DNA from: Saprospiraceae bacterium UBA6168
GTDB lineage: Bacteria; Bacteroidota; Bacteroidia; Chitinophagales; Saprospiraceae
Length of the DNA stretch: 61,542 nucleotides
Assembly (NCBI GenBank): GCA_002435785.1
Contig: DIUC01000072.1
Span: 47,413-108,954 of the forward strand
Direction of reading: 5' to 3'
The notes below the pieces were generated by a model. That model had not been told where the DNA came from. It saw nothing but the letters and a program-made list of their open reading frames with translations, and did not search any database. Positions 15,081 to 24,210 of this stretch are shown here, piece after piece. The position numbers and the translations under genes were made by a program. Position 1 is the first letter of the stretch. Each line of letters starts with the position of its first letter.

Positions 15081-16631
15081 TTATTGGACATAAATCCGTT
15101 GGTCGGCAATCAATTTGTCGTTTTTCCCCAAGCCGTTCAGCTCCATTATCCGCTCGACGGTAGTGTTGTACTCCTTAGCTATGCCAAACAGGGTGTCCGT
15201 GCTTTTCACCACGTGGATGCTGATGGGACGGTAGTAAACATCTTGGTTGTTGACGGACTTGGATGAGCCTGTACCGTCCTTTGAAACCAAAGTTTCGGTG
15301 GGTTGGTCGTAGGGGAGCAGAGTGTCCTTGGTCGAGGTTTCAAGCGTGGGGCAGTTGCAATCGTTGGTGCGGAGGCGTTGGCCCGGCAGCAGCGTTTCGT
15401 TTGGCGATAGGCCGTTCATCTTCCGGAAACGCTCCTCGGTGAAGCCGTACATTTTGGCCAGGCTGGCCACCGTTTCCCCGGAACGAACTTGATGGTCGCC
15501 AGCCGATTTGGTCCAGTATCCAGCACTGGCATTGGCTGCGTCACCTCCCTTTTCGGTTGTTTGTGTGCCAGTAGGCGTGGATGTACTGGTCGGTGGCGTG
15601 TTGTTGGAGGGCTCTTTTACCCAAAGCCGTTGGCAAAGGCTGATAACGTTGGAGTTGGCCAAGCTGTTCCAGTTTTGAAGTTGGGCCACTTGCACGCCAT
15701 ACTTTTTGGAAAGTCCGTAGAGCGTTTCCCCTTTCTGAACAACGTGAACTCCCGGCTGCGAGGTAGGGGCACAGGGGTTTTCACTGCTGTAACTGGTTGT
15801 GGTTGTTACGGTTGTGGTGGTAGTTGTAGGATTGCCCTTTGGCGTGGTGTTGTCATAGCTGGTAGGGGTTGCGGGCTTGGTAATGGTGACCCCGTCCTGA
15901 TAATTGGCCTGCACCCGGTCGCAAACTGCTGATAGCACAGTTTTGAAAAGGATGCCATCCACCTTGTCCAATTTGTACACATTTTCACGGAGCAATTCGT
16001 CTATGAACCCTGATTTCGCAACGGACGAACGTTCCACCAGTCCAAGTTCAGGAACGATAAGGTACTCCTTGTAAGAGCGGCTGTCCTTGTTTTCCTTTTT
16101 ATGAAAAACATACGCAGACAAGCACTGGTAATTGATGACGCCGTTCAGGTAAACCTCCATTTTTGAACCAGGTAGCGCCAAGTTTACCCCTGATAGCGGG
16201 TTGTTCAAAAACAGCGAAACCCGTGCATCGTCCATCGCAAAATCCATTGTGCCGTTTTTTGTTTGCACCATGGAAGCCTTTTCGACATTCGCCACGTGGT
16301 AGTGGGTCGTCGTTTCCCGAACGATGAAGAGCTTGATTTGGCCATCGTTCACCTTGCTGACGAATTCACTGTCAATGTTGAGTCCGTTGCAGTAGGTGAC
16401 CTTGCCGGGCAAGTCAAGTACCCATTTTGAGGATTCTATCCCAACATCGAAGGTAGCGAACTGCTTGTCGCCCAACTTGAAGGAGTAGGAAATATAGGGA
16501 TTTGTGGAATTGGCGGTGCTGAACTCCAGTCGGTTCATGCAGGTATCGTCCATTTTGAGGTAAATGGATTGGGCCGTAAGGTTTCCCAAAACACAAAGGC
16601 TGAAAATCAGTTGAAAAATATTTCGTCTCAT
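15081..16631 (-). CDS. Secreted protein with three LysM domains
   Basis: A 516-residue protein with signal peptide (MRRNIFQLIFSLCVLGNLTA-Q). Residues 22-260 form an unrecognised domain. A Thr/Pro-rich linker follows, then LysM 1 (VHVVQKGETLYGLSKKYGV, about 298-342), LysM 2 (HQVRSGETVASLAKMYGF, about 380-423) and a C-terminal LysM 3 (IHVVKSTDTLFGIAKEYNT, about 473-516). LysM modules bind the GlcNAc-MurNAc backbone of peptidoglycan, so the protein probably tethers its N-terminal domain to the wall. No catalytic domain is evident. Its terminator separates it from the methyltransferase gene downstream. Confidence 0.9.
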   Translation of the reverse strand: MRRNIFQLIFSLCVLGNLTAQSIYLKMDDTCMNRLEFSTANSTNPYISYSFKLGDKQFATFDVGIESSKWVLDLPGKVTYCNGLNIDSEFVSKVNDGQIKLFIVRETTTHYHVANVEKASMVQTKNGTMDFAMDDARVSLFLNNPLSGVNLALPGSKMEVYLNGVINYQCLSAYVFHKKENKDSRSYKEYLIVPELGLVERSSVAKSGFIDELLRENVYKLDKVDGILFKTVLSAVCDRVQANYQDGVTITKPATPTSYDNTTPKGNPTTTTTTVTTTTSYSSENPCAPTSQPGVHVVQKGETLYGLSKKYGVQVAQLQNWNSLANSNVISLCQRLWVKEPSNNTPPTSTSTPTGTQTTEKGGDAANASAGYWTKSAGDHQVRSGETVASLAKMYGFTEERFRKMNGLSPNETLLPGQRLRTNDCNCPTLETSTKDTLLPYDQPTETLVSKDGTGSSKSVNNQDVYYRPISIHVVKSTDTLFGIAKEYNTTVERIMELNGLGKNDKLIADQRIYVQ

Positions 16632-16909
16632 GGTAAGCTTGTTTTTAAAGTATTGATTTAGAAAGGATTAGCAAAGGAAGAAAATAATACGGTTATTTTC
16701 AAGTAAGTCGAGATTTCGAGGAATGTTCTGGTTGGGTAGCAAAAATTCTTCCAGTTGCCAAATTGAATAAGATTTGCTGCCATTCGTTTTGGGTTGTCTG
16801 CAAGTGCTTTAACAATTCATTAATCCGATTATTACAACAGAAACCAACCGCTGGGAGTTTTGTGGGTGTCTCTTTGCAAAAACAAAACTGCACAAAATCA
16901 TCCGTTATT

Positions 16910-17197
16910 ATGAACTTACGAGCAATGAAACTCGCCCTTACTGTTGACTTGATGAACCTTCCGGGTTCTTTCACCCAAGTGGCTACTGTCCAGCATTCAA
17001 TGAGCCGATTCGAAAACGAAGCAGGCCCCTATCAGGGCTGCAAGGAATTGGATAGCAGTTTTATCGAGGAAGGGATTGAGCAGAAAACTTACAAGCTTCA
17101 ATTTAAAAACGTGACGCTTGACCTCGCCCTCATCACCAACGAACACTCCAGCGAGCAGTACATTAAGGGCTTTGACCTCACAGAAAATTTCGCCTGA
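16910..17197 (+). CDS. Hypothetical protein, 95 residues
   Basis: A short frame starting MNLRAMKLALTVDLMNLPGSF and rich in acidic residues, with a terminator 34 nt after the stop, which supports a real transcription unit. No signal peptide or known motif is seen. The start could also be the next Met at 16925. The sequence further upstream in frame is Cys/Phe-rich and looks non-coding. Function is not recognised. Confidence 0.55.
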   Translation: MNLRAMKLALTVDLMNLPGSFTQVATVQHSMSRFENEAGPYQGCKELDSSFIEEGIEQKTYKLQFKNVTLDLALITNEHSSEQYIKGFDLTENFA

Positions 17198-17230
17198 CAA
17201 GGCACCGACATACTTTTACATGTTTACGAT

Positions 17231-17264
17231 AGCCGAACCACCTCCCCTTGGGTTCGGCTTTTTT
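17231..17264 (+). terminator. Terminator after the 95-residue hypothetical gene
   Basis: Stem AGCCGAACC with GGTTCGGCT, 11-nt loop and six T, oriented rightward. Confidence 0.88.
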
Positions 17265-17267
17265 ATG

Positions 17268-17308
17268 AAAAAACCCAACTGCCTATTCAATCCGGCAGTT
17301 GGGTTTTT
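17268..17308 (-). terminator. Terminator after the giant adhesin gene
   Basis: Stem of six A, CCCAACT and GCC (17268-17283) pairing with 17294-17308. Read on the minus strand it ends in a run of T, placing it just beyond the adhesin stop codon. Confidence 0.85.
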
Positions 17309-17343
17309 AAATTTTTGAAAATTGGGAGCTTAGGCTGCCCGCA

Positions 17344-20300
17344 CTATTTTAGTATAGTCACATCGCCTCTGAGTATTTTTCCGTTGGCAATGTTCAGCCG
17401 AAGGATGTAGTAGTAGGTTGCATGTGGCAGGTCATCCCCGCTATTATTGGTGCCACGCCAGTTGTTCTGGTACGGCTTGGCCTGATAAACCACGTCGCCC
17501 CAACGGTTGAAGATGACGATTTCGTTGTCGGGATAATTCTCTGAAGTATTCAGCAATTCATCAAAAACCAGTTCGTCGTTAACGCCGTCACCGTTGGGCG
17601 TGATGCCGTTCGGGGTTTTGCCACAAGCCTCTTCCGGGTCGAAAAGCACGTCAACCACCAGCGAAGCCACATCGCAAAGGTCGGGGCAGGTCAGGTCGCA
17701 TATCTGGTAAGGTATTTCCACCTTGCCCACCACGCATTTTTCCTTTTTGAAGACTATCTCGCCCTCGCTGTTTGCAGTCGCCACGCCAAAAACAGTATTG
17801 TAAGGTAATAGGGACAACACAACGTTGCCAGTCGTAAATTCGTCGTTTTCAAGTACGTTGATGGTGACTTGGCCGCCGCTTCCAGGTTGAAGAACGGTGT
17901 TGTCGTTCACAGCATTCGGGGTGGCTTGGTTCACCGTGATGGTCACCGTGTCTGAGGAATAATTGAGGCAATCCCCTTTTGAAAGCGTCCAAACGAACTT
18001 GTTCTGCCCAGCGATGAAGCCGGAGGCGGTAGTTGTGGCAGCACTTGGTGACTGAATGTTTGCGCCAGTGGAGGAGGTCCAGTTGCCTGTCGTTCCTGTG
18101 GGCAAGTTGCCAATCAGGGTTGCATCCGGCTCACATTCCACATAATCGGCTTGCGCAAATGCTTGTTCGAGGCCCGAATTGTCTTGGGTGACAGCGACGG
18201 TGGCCGTGGCCGTACAGTTGTTGGCCGTGTTCGTGACCGTTAAGGTATAAACGCCAGCAGCTGATACGCTTACCGTTGGCCCATTTCCTATCAACATGCC
18301 GCTTTCATTGCGCCAGACTAAGGTCAGGTTGGTGCCTGTGGAAGTGCTGCTGCCAGCTAAGGTCACGGTTGGGTTGTCGCAGGAGATTTGGGCGGAGGCC
18401 GATGCAGTAGCGTTGAATTGCTCCGAAATGTTGCTTACCACGGTGGTGTCCCTTGCTTGGCAACCGGCAGGGGTAGTGATTATCAATTCATAAGTGCCTG
18501 CCATCACTTCCACCGTTACTTGGTCGGAAACAAAGGTCCCGTCCAACATTTGCCAGAGTACCGTATTGCCGCCCGAAAGCGTGGAACCGCCAGCGTTTAA
18601 AGTGGCTTTTGTGTTTTGGCAGTCAGTCACAAGGTCATTTCCGGCATTGGCCACGAGGTTGGTGTTACCGACCGTCACCACCACCAAGTCGGGTGTGGAT
18701 ATACAGCCGTTGTTGTTGGATTGAACCGTCAGTGCATAAGTCCCAGGTTGTGTCACGGTTGGGCTTAGGGTCGTTGGGTTGCCAATGGGCAACCCAGCAG
18801 GTACCGACTCCCAAGTGGCAGTGAAATTTGTGGCATCCGTGCTGGCGCTCAGGGTCACGCTGCTGCCAGCACATTCCAACACTTTGTCGGAGCCGGCATT
18901 GGCAGTGGGTTTCACTTTATCTTCTGAAACCATTGTGCTGCTCGTGCCTACACAGCCTGTGATGTTGTCATATACCTGCATGGTGTAAGTGCCGGGGCAA
19001 GAGACGGTCGGTGTCGTAGTGTTGCCGTTCTGGATGCAGCCAAGACCGGGGCCAGACCACTGAATCTGGAGATTTGGGTTGGTGCTGTCGTAAGTTCCTT
19101 GCAGAACCGCTGGGCCATTGCAATCAATTTGGTCTGGTAGCCCAGCATTTGCGGCTGGTGGCGTGAGGAGGTTTACCACCACCTCGTTTTCGGAGGAGGA
19201 GCATTGGTTGGCCGAGTTGGCCACTACTAATTGGTAGGTGTCCGGTATCGTAACGGTGAGGGTAAGACCAGTGCCAACGGATGCGCCAGCACTATTGAAC
19301 CACTCGTAGCTGATGTTTGCGCCCGTGGCCGAGCCAGTGGCATCCAATATTGCCGAAGGCTCAAGACACGAAATATCGTTGGAATGATTGGCCACAATGG
19401 TAGGTTTGGCGGTATCATCAATTACCGTTACCACAGAAAAGCCTTGGCAGTTGTTGGAGTTGTCCATGACTTCCAGTTGGTACATGCCCGGCACAGATAC
19501 GGTTGCCGTCGTGGTTTGGGAAACGACCGAGTTATCGCCCAAAAAAGTCCATGTGTAGCTAAAATTGCCGTTGCTGGAGGAGGCCGAGCCATCCAAAGTC
19601 ACGGTGCCTACTGCGCAATTGATGGTCATTGACGGGCCGGGGTTGGAGATGGGCTTCAACGTGTCCGCCGTAACGACCACCACATCTATTGCGGAGCAAC
19701 CATTCAACGTGTCCAGAACGGTCAGCTCAAAAATGCCGGGGGAGCAGGCGTTCAGCGTAGCAGCTTGCGGGTTGCCGCACAATTGGCCGCCGCCCACAGG
19801 TATCCAGTCGTATTCGATGTTGGACCCAGTGCTCGATGCGCCACCAATGGGCACGAAGGGGGTGCTGCAACCCAATACTGTATCCAAGCCTGCATTAGCG
19901 ATTGGCGGAGTCAAATCACCAAACACCTCTATGCTGTCAACCCCAGCGCAGTTGGTGGAGGGGTTGCTCAAGGTCAGGAAGTACCAGCCCGGAGCGGTGA
20001 CTTTTGGTGTCAAAAAATTCTCCGTTCCCGGCACGACGGCAGGCCCCGTCCATTGTATCTGAAAGCCAAATGGGGACAACGTGCCGTCCAATATAACGGT
20101 GTCCTGTTTGCAAGAAATCAAAGGCGCTGGCGCAATAAACGGGATGGGGGTTTGGGTACCTCCGACAAAAACCGTGTCGGCATCCACACAACCTGGCCCG
20201 GTGACGGTCAGCTTGAAGAGGCCCGAACCAATGATGTTGGGCGTGAGGGTAGTTCCTCCAGCTGTCACCAACCCGAATCCGAGTGACTGCCATTGGTAGG

Positions 20301-22926
20301 TCATGTTCGGGCCTGTGGAGGACCCCGTACCGTTCAGCACCAACTCGTTGGTGCCGCAGGAGCGGGTCGTATCCTGCCCCGCATTGGCATAAGTAGCACC
20401 CACGGCGTACACCACACTGAAAGGTTGGATGATGTTCAGAAGTGGGTTTTGGGTGTCGGTGATGGTGACGATGTAATAGCCAACGTTGAGGTTGGATTGG
20501 CCGGCTGCACTTGGAATAACCCCGGGGCCTGACCATTGGAAGCCGTACTGGCCGGAGCCGCCGTTTACAGTCAGCGCAATTGCACCATCGGGGTTTGCTC
20601 CGCAAGAAACGTCCGTCACGTTGTAGCTGACGAGGTTGATGGAGCCGCCCACGCACACGCTGCCATTTTGGGTGGAAATGTTAAGGCTGGCATTTCCGGT
20701 GGTGGCACTGTTGACCAAAACAGCCTTTGGAAAGCCACTAATGGTCAGCGGGCTGCACTTGCCGGGGTTTCCAATCACTTGGAAGCAAAGCTGGAAAATG
20801 GTGGTGCCATCCGGCACGGAGGTGCCGAGCACTTGGTTCATAGCTGCCCAGTCAATGGTCAAGTTGCCACCAGCGGCATCACTGGCGTCGTAGCTGCTGG
20901 GGCCAAAATTGGGCAATGCCCCCGTGGGAGTTACCCCTTGGAACGACAATATAGTGGGGTCCCAGTTGATGGAATATTCCGTGTTGGTCAGTTGGTTGAA
21001 GTTTTCCACCTTCATATCGAGGCAGATATTTGAGAACTGCCCTGCGAAAGTGGTGGGCAAGGAGAGGTTCAGGATGAATGGGTCGAGAATGCAAACCTCG
21101 CCGGGCTGGCCGTTCAGGCCCACATTTCCGGCATTGGGGGTCGCTGTGTTGATGACGATTGGCCAAGGAGCATCATCAAAAACGATGGGGGTACACTCGC
21201 CGGGGTCGCCTATCAAATTGAAGCAGGCGGTGAAAATGGACACGCCATCCGGTACGTTCACGCCTGTTGGATTTGACCAGTTAAGTCCAATCACGCCGAG
21301 ACTGCCTGCCTGTGCGGTTTGGAAGTTGGACAAGCTCAGGTTGGTCAGGTTCAAGCCTTGAATGGCCGTGAACTGCATCACGGTTGGTTCCCAAGCGATG
21401 GTGTAGGCCATACTGGTGATGTCGTCAAAATCCAGCACCGTGAAGTCCAAACAGACCGTGGTGCCGGGGTTGGCGCTTGCCGATTCTGCAATGATGGTTG
21501 GTTGGTCCAACTCGCAAAGGGTCACCAAGCTATTGTAGTTGTTGATGCCGATGTTGACGGGCTGACCGCCAAATTTGTCCACAAAAATAGGGTTGACCAC
21601 CGCGATGGTGGAGTTGGAGCCAGACGGGCCTATCGCCGTGAAGTGGAGCCGCATGATGATAAAGCCATTCGGTTTGTTGCAGCCCTGACCTTGGGTTATC
21701 CAGTTCATGTGCAGCAGTCCAATGTTCGCTTCCGATTGGTTGACACCAGTAGAAAAAGGCAAGCAAGCTGGCCCGCCCGGTTGCGTTGGGTAGCTTACTT
21801 GGGTCAAGTTTATCACCCCGGGATTCCATTTCAAGTCGAACATCATCTCCACGATTTGGCTAAAATCCTTTACCCGAACATCAACGGTAAAGGATTCGCC
21901 GGGACAAACATTTTTGTCGTCCATCTCCACGGTAATGCTGTTGGGGTCGAAGCAGTTGACGGAGACGGAGCCTGGGGTTTGCAACAGCCCGATATTAACG
22001 CCCATGGAATTCCCGCCTGTAACAGCATCTATGACTTCAATCAGGTTTGGGTGTGGGTCGCTATATTCATGGTCAATATAAATGGGAGACTGCTGGCCGC
22101 AACTTCCTTTAATAAGGAAGCACATTTGTAATATTTGGGTTCCGTCAGGGACAGTTAACCCGTCAGTTAGACTTTGTGCAAACCAAATAGAAACCAGTTT
22201 TCCCAAAGCTTGACTTCCATTGACTTGATAATTTTGGGAGGGTACAAGGTTCATCGGCATTGCACTTTGGAATTCAAGTATAGCCGTGTCCCAATAAACG
22301 TAATATTGTGTGGAAACAAGATTTGTAAAATCTTCTACCTTAAAATCCACACAGACAACATCACCGGGAAATCCGTTAGCCGACCCAATATTTATCTTCA
22401 AAGGGGAGGTGCCAATGGACACAAAACTGTTGCAAACAAACTCGCCGATGTCAAAGCATGCTGCGGTCGCCCGCCTCGTTATCCGGTCAATCGGTGAGGC
22501 CGTTATTTCAACTGGCGTATGAAACCCATAGTCCCCGGTGGCTATAAAGCAAAGGCGAAAAAGCACCTGGTTGTCGGGTATTAAGGTGACGCCAATGAGG
22601 GCGTTCTGGCATGGCTGCCCATCCGACCAGATGAAGGTGATATAGCCCAAGCCTGCTGTCGTTGTGCCAAAATCGGCAATGTCAAGGCCAGGTACGGCTG
22701 GGTTGAAATTGGTGATGGTATCGAACTGCAGTACCCCAGGGTCAAAGGTGATGGTGAATTGGGTGCTGATAATATCCGTGAAGTCCTTTACCCTTAAATC
22801 AAGGCAAACCGTCTCGTTTTCCTCCACCTCTACTTGTTCTGGCGAAAAACAATAGGTAGGCTGTGCAAAGGATTTTTGCGAGAGCAACAAGATAAGGAGC
22901 GGAAGTAGGCAAATTATTTTTTTCAT
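17344..22926 (-). CDS. Giant surface protein: five cohesin-like repeats, SprB repeat, nine Ig-like repeats, T9SS type B sorting domain
   Basis: A 1860-residue protein with signal peptide (MKKIICLLPLLILLLSQKSFA-Q). The first 750 residues hold five cohesin-like repeats of about 150 residues, each with a V/ICLD-V-DF-x(4)-S/T-x(2)-Y/F-x-I/V-x-W/F-xP core. A SprB-type repeat follows (VSYNVTDVSCGANPDGAIAL). Then come nine PKD/Ig-like repeats of about 82 residues, each starting ANAG-like with paired Cys, a VNDNTVLQPGSGG domain, and the gliding-motility C-terminal signal NGITPNGDGVNDELVF ending in LRGDVTILK. This signal type directs T9SS secretion and cell-surface attachment. It is probably an adhesin; cohesin partners are not seen here. 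Gene order is PorP/SprF then adhesin, 66 bp apart, probably one operon. Confidence 0.93.
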   Translation of the reverse strand: MKKIICLLPLLILLLSQKSFAQPTYCFSPEQVEVEENETVCLDLRVKDFTDIISTQFTITFDPGVLQFDTITNFNPAVPGLDIADFGTTTAGLGYITFIWSDGQPCQNALIGVTLIPDNQVLFRLCFIATGDYGFHTPVEITASPIDRITRRATAACFDIGEFVCNSFVSIGTSPLKINIGSANGFPGDVVCVDFKVEDFTNLVSTQYYVYWDTAILEFQSAMPMNLVPSQNYQVNGSQALGKLVSIWFAQSLTDGLTVPDGTQILQMCFLIKGSCGQQSPIYIDHEYSDPHPNLIEVIDAVTGGNSMGVNIGLLQTPGSVSVNCFDPNSITVEMDDKNVCPGESFTVDVRVKDFSQIVEMMFDLKWNPGVINLTQVSYPTQPGGPACLPFSTGVNQSEANIGLLHMNWITQGQGCNKPNGFIIMRLHFTAIGPSGSNSTIAVVNPIFVDKFGGQPVNIGINNYNSLVTLCELDQPTIIAESASANPGTTVCLDFTVLDFDDITSMAYTIAWEPTVMQFTAIQGLNLTNLSLSNFQTAQAGSLGVIGLNWSNPTGVNVPDGVSIFTACFNLIGDPGECTPIVFDDAPWPIVINTATPNAGNVGLNGQPGEVCILDPFILNLSLPTTFAGQFSNICLDMKVENFNQLTNTEYSINWDPTILSFQGVTPTGALPNFGPSSYDASDAAGGNLTIDWAAMNQVLGTSVPDGTTIFQLCFQVIGNPGKCSPLTISGFPKAVLVNSATTGNASLNISTQNGSVCVGGSINLVSYNVTDVSCGANPDGAIALTVNGGSGQYGFQWSGPGVIPSAAGQSNLNVGYYIVTITDTQNPLLNIIQPFSVVYAVGATYANAGQDTTRSCGTNELVLNGTGSSTGPNMTYQWQSLGFGLVTAGGTTLTPNIIGSGLFKLTVTGPGCVDADTVFVGGTQTPIPFIAPAPLISCKQDTVILDGTLSPFGFQIQWTGPAVVPGTENFLTPKVTAPGWYFLTLSNPSTNCAGVDSIEVFGDLTPPIANAGLDTVLGCSTPFVPIGGASSTGSNIEYDWIPVGGGQLCGNPQAATLNACSPGIFELTVLDTLNGCSAIDVVVVTADTLKPISNPGPSMTINCAVGTVTLDGSASSSNGNFSYTWTFLGDNSVVSQTTTATVSVPGMYQLEVMDNSNNCQGFSVVTVIDDTAKPTIVANHSNDISCLEPSAILDATGSATGANISYEWFNSAGASVGTGLTLTVTIPDTYQLVVANSANQCSSSENEVVVNLLTPPAANAGLPDQIDCNGPAVLQGTYDSTNPNLQIQWSGPGLGCIQNGNTTTPTVSCPGTYTMQVYDNITGCVGTSSTMVSEDKVKPTANAGSDKVLECAGSSVTLSASTDATNFTATWESVPAGLPIGNPTTLSPTVTQPGTYALTVQSNNNGCISTPDLVVVTVGNTNLVANAGNDLVTDCQNTKATLNAGGSTLSGGNTVLWQMLDGTFVSDQVTVEVMAGTYELIITTPAGCQARDTTVVSNISEQFNATASASAQISCDNPTVTLAGSSTSTGTNLTLVWRNESGMLIGNGPTVSVSAAGVYTLTVTNTANNCTATATVAVTQDNSGLEQAFAQADYVECEPDATLIGNLPTGTTGNWTSSTGANIQSPSAATTTASGFIAGQNKFVWTLSKGDCLNYSSDTVTITVNQATPNAVNDNTVLQPGSGGQVTINVLENDEFTTGNVVLSLLPYNTVFGVATANSEGEIVFKKEKCVVGKVEIPYQICDLTCPDLCDVASLVVDVLFDPEEACGKTPNGITPNGDGVNDELVFDELLNTSENYPDNEIVIFNRWGDVVYQAKPYQNNWRGTNNSGDDLPHATYYYILRLNIANGKILRGDVTILK

Positions 22927-22992
22927 GAGTAACTTGAATTTGGGAGAATAATTGGATGTAGAAAGCGTGGGTTATCGCTTCAATATGTGTGA

Positions 22993-23955
22993 TTAGCGTT
23001 CCAGCGAGTAGGAAATATTGATTTCGTGTGAGCCACCCGTGTAGGGCCCGAAGCTGCTGAACGAATAGTCGTAACCATACCCAATGCGAATGGTGTTGTC
23101 AAAGCCGAGGTTGTCACCCAAAAGAAATCCAAGCTCGATGTGCATGGTCTTCGAGGTGGCGGCACCAGCCCCAACCCAGAAGTTTTGGGCCATTTGGTAG
23201 CGCAGGTTGAAGTCCACATTGACGGGCACGTGTGGGGCGGATTTTACCCAAACGGATGGCTCAAGAAAGCTCCCGTTTCTCATGAACTTATAGTACCCAA
23301 GCATACCATAGATGTGCTGCACACGAGTGGTGTAGAACTTGCCGTCGGCATCCTCGAACTGGAGGTCGAGGCCCATGACTTGTGGCACCGACACGCCGCC
23401 GTAAACATAGTCGCCATCAAATGCGCCACCGTCCAATTTTTTGTAGGCAAATACGCCCAAACCAACATCCGGGAAAAGCTTGTTCTGGTCGTCGTTGGAG
23501 AGGATGTCATTGGCTTGCCGCAGCCTTATCTGGGAAGCATTGACCCGGTACTGCACCATTCCGAAGGAAAGCCCAACGCAAAGGCCGCTGTAATAGGGGT
23601 CGTCGGACAAAACGCCGCCGATACGACCATAAACGCCAGTAAATCCAGTAGGGCCAGTCTGGTCGTTTAGCAGGTAGCCACCGCCCATGATGCTCACCGG
23701 GCTGCCCTCCGTGTAGAGGAAATCGCCCCGAAGGTTGGCGGTGGTGGGCGCACCCTCAAAGCCTTGCCACTGCACCCGGTAAGAGGCGCCGAAGGTCAGG
23801 TTTTCGCCGTAGCCGAGGTAACTACTGCCTGGAGATGCTGGATTGATGATGGTCTGGTTTTCCCGGTATTGGGAAAAAAGGGAAAGCTGTTGGGAAAAGG
23901 ATTGTCCGGCAATGCCCACAAATAGGCATACCAGATACGATTGTAATCTGCTCAT
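22993..23955 (-). CDS. PorP/SprF-family type IX secretion outer membrane protein
   Basis: A 320-residue protein. Signal peptide MSRLQSYLVCLFVGIAGQSFS-Q is followed by the family hallmark QLSLFSQYRENQTIINPASPG and many amphipathic strands (GFEGAPTTANLRGDF, GGGYLLNDQTGPTGFTGVYG). SprF-like proteins help export their neighbouring SprB-like adhesin through the T9SS. The start at 23955 is preferred over an in-frame codon at 24006, because a -7 promoter element lies between them (23979-23986). It is the first gene of the adhesin operon, whereas in many T9SS loci the porP gene follows its adhesin. Confidence 0.92.
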   Translation of the reverse strand: MSRLQSYLVCLFVGIAGQSFSQQLSLFSQYRENQTIINPASPGSSYLGYGENLTFGASYRVQWQGFEGAPTTANLRGDFLYTEGSPVSIMGGGYLLNDQTGPTGFTGVYGRIGGVLSDDPYYSGLCVGLSFGMVQYRVNASQIRLRQANDILSNDDQNKLFPDVGLGVFAYKKLDGGAFDGDYVYGGVSVPQVMGLDLQFEDADGKFYTTRVQHIYGMLGYYKFMRNGSFLEPSVWVKSAPHVPVNVDFNLRYQMAQNFWVGAGAATSKTMHIELGFLLGDNLGFDNTIRIGYGYDYSFSSFGPYTGGSHEINISYSLER

Positions 23956-23978
23956 GGGAATTGAAAATTTTGGTGGGC

Positions 23979-23986
23979 CAAAGGTA
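23979..23986 (-). promoter_or_regulatory. Promoter of the PorP/SprF-adhesin operon
   Basis: Minus-strand TACCTTTG matches TAnnTTTG. A TTG (24004-24006) stands 17 nt upstream. Its position decides the start codon of the PorP/SprF gene. Confidence 0.65.
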
Positions 23987-24168
23987 GGGAAAAAACCTTT
24001 AGCCAACCTGCTCGCAGCTGAATTTTAATAATTTATGCAAGAAATTTATCAAACTACCCAAAACCAGTTAATGGGCAATTTGAGGTATCCAACAGGGTGA
24101 GGACGGGTGTTCTACTAATTAGTGAAAATCCTCATGCCATGATTGTGCCAAACTTTGAATGACTGTGG

Positions 24169-24206
24169 AAAAGGGGACACCTTTCAGGGATGGTGTCCCC
24201 TTTTTT
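24169..24206 (-). terminator. Terminator after the HerA-like gene
   Basis: Stem AAAAGGGGACACC with GGTGTCCCC plus T run, 10-nt loop. It lies immediately after the leftward HerA-like gene and, being symmetric, could act both ways. Confidence 0.85.
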
Positions 24207-24210
24207 ACAC

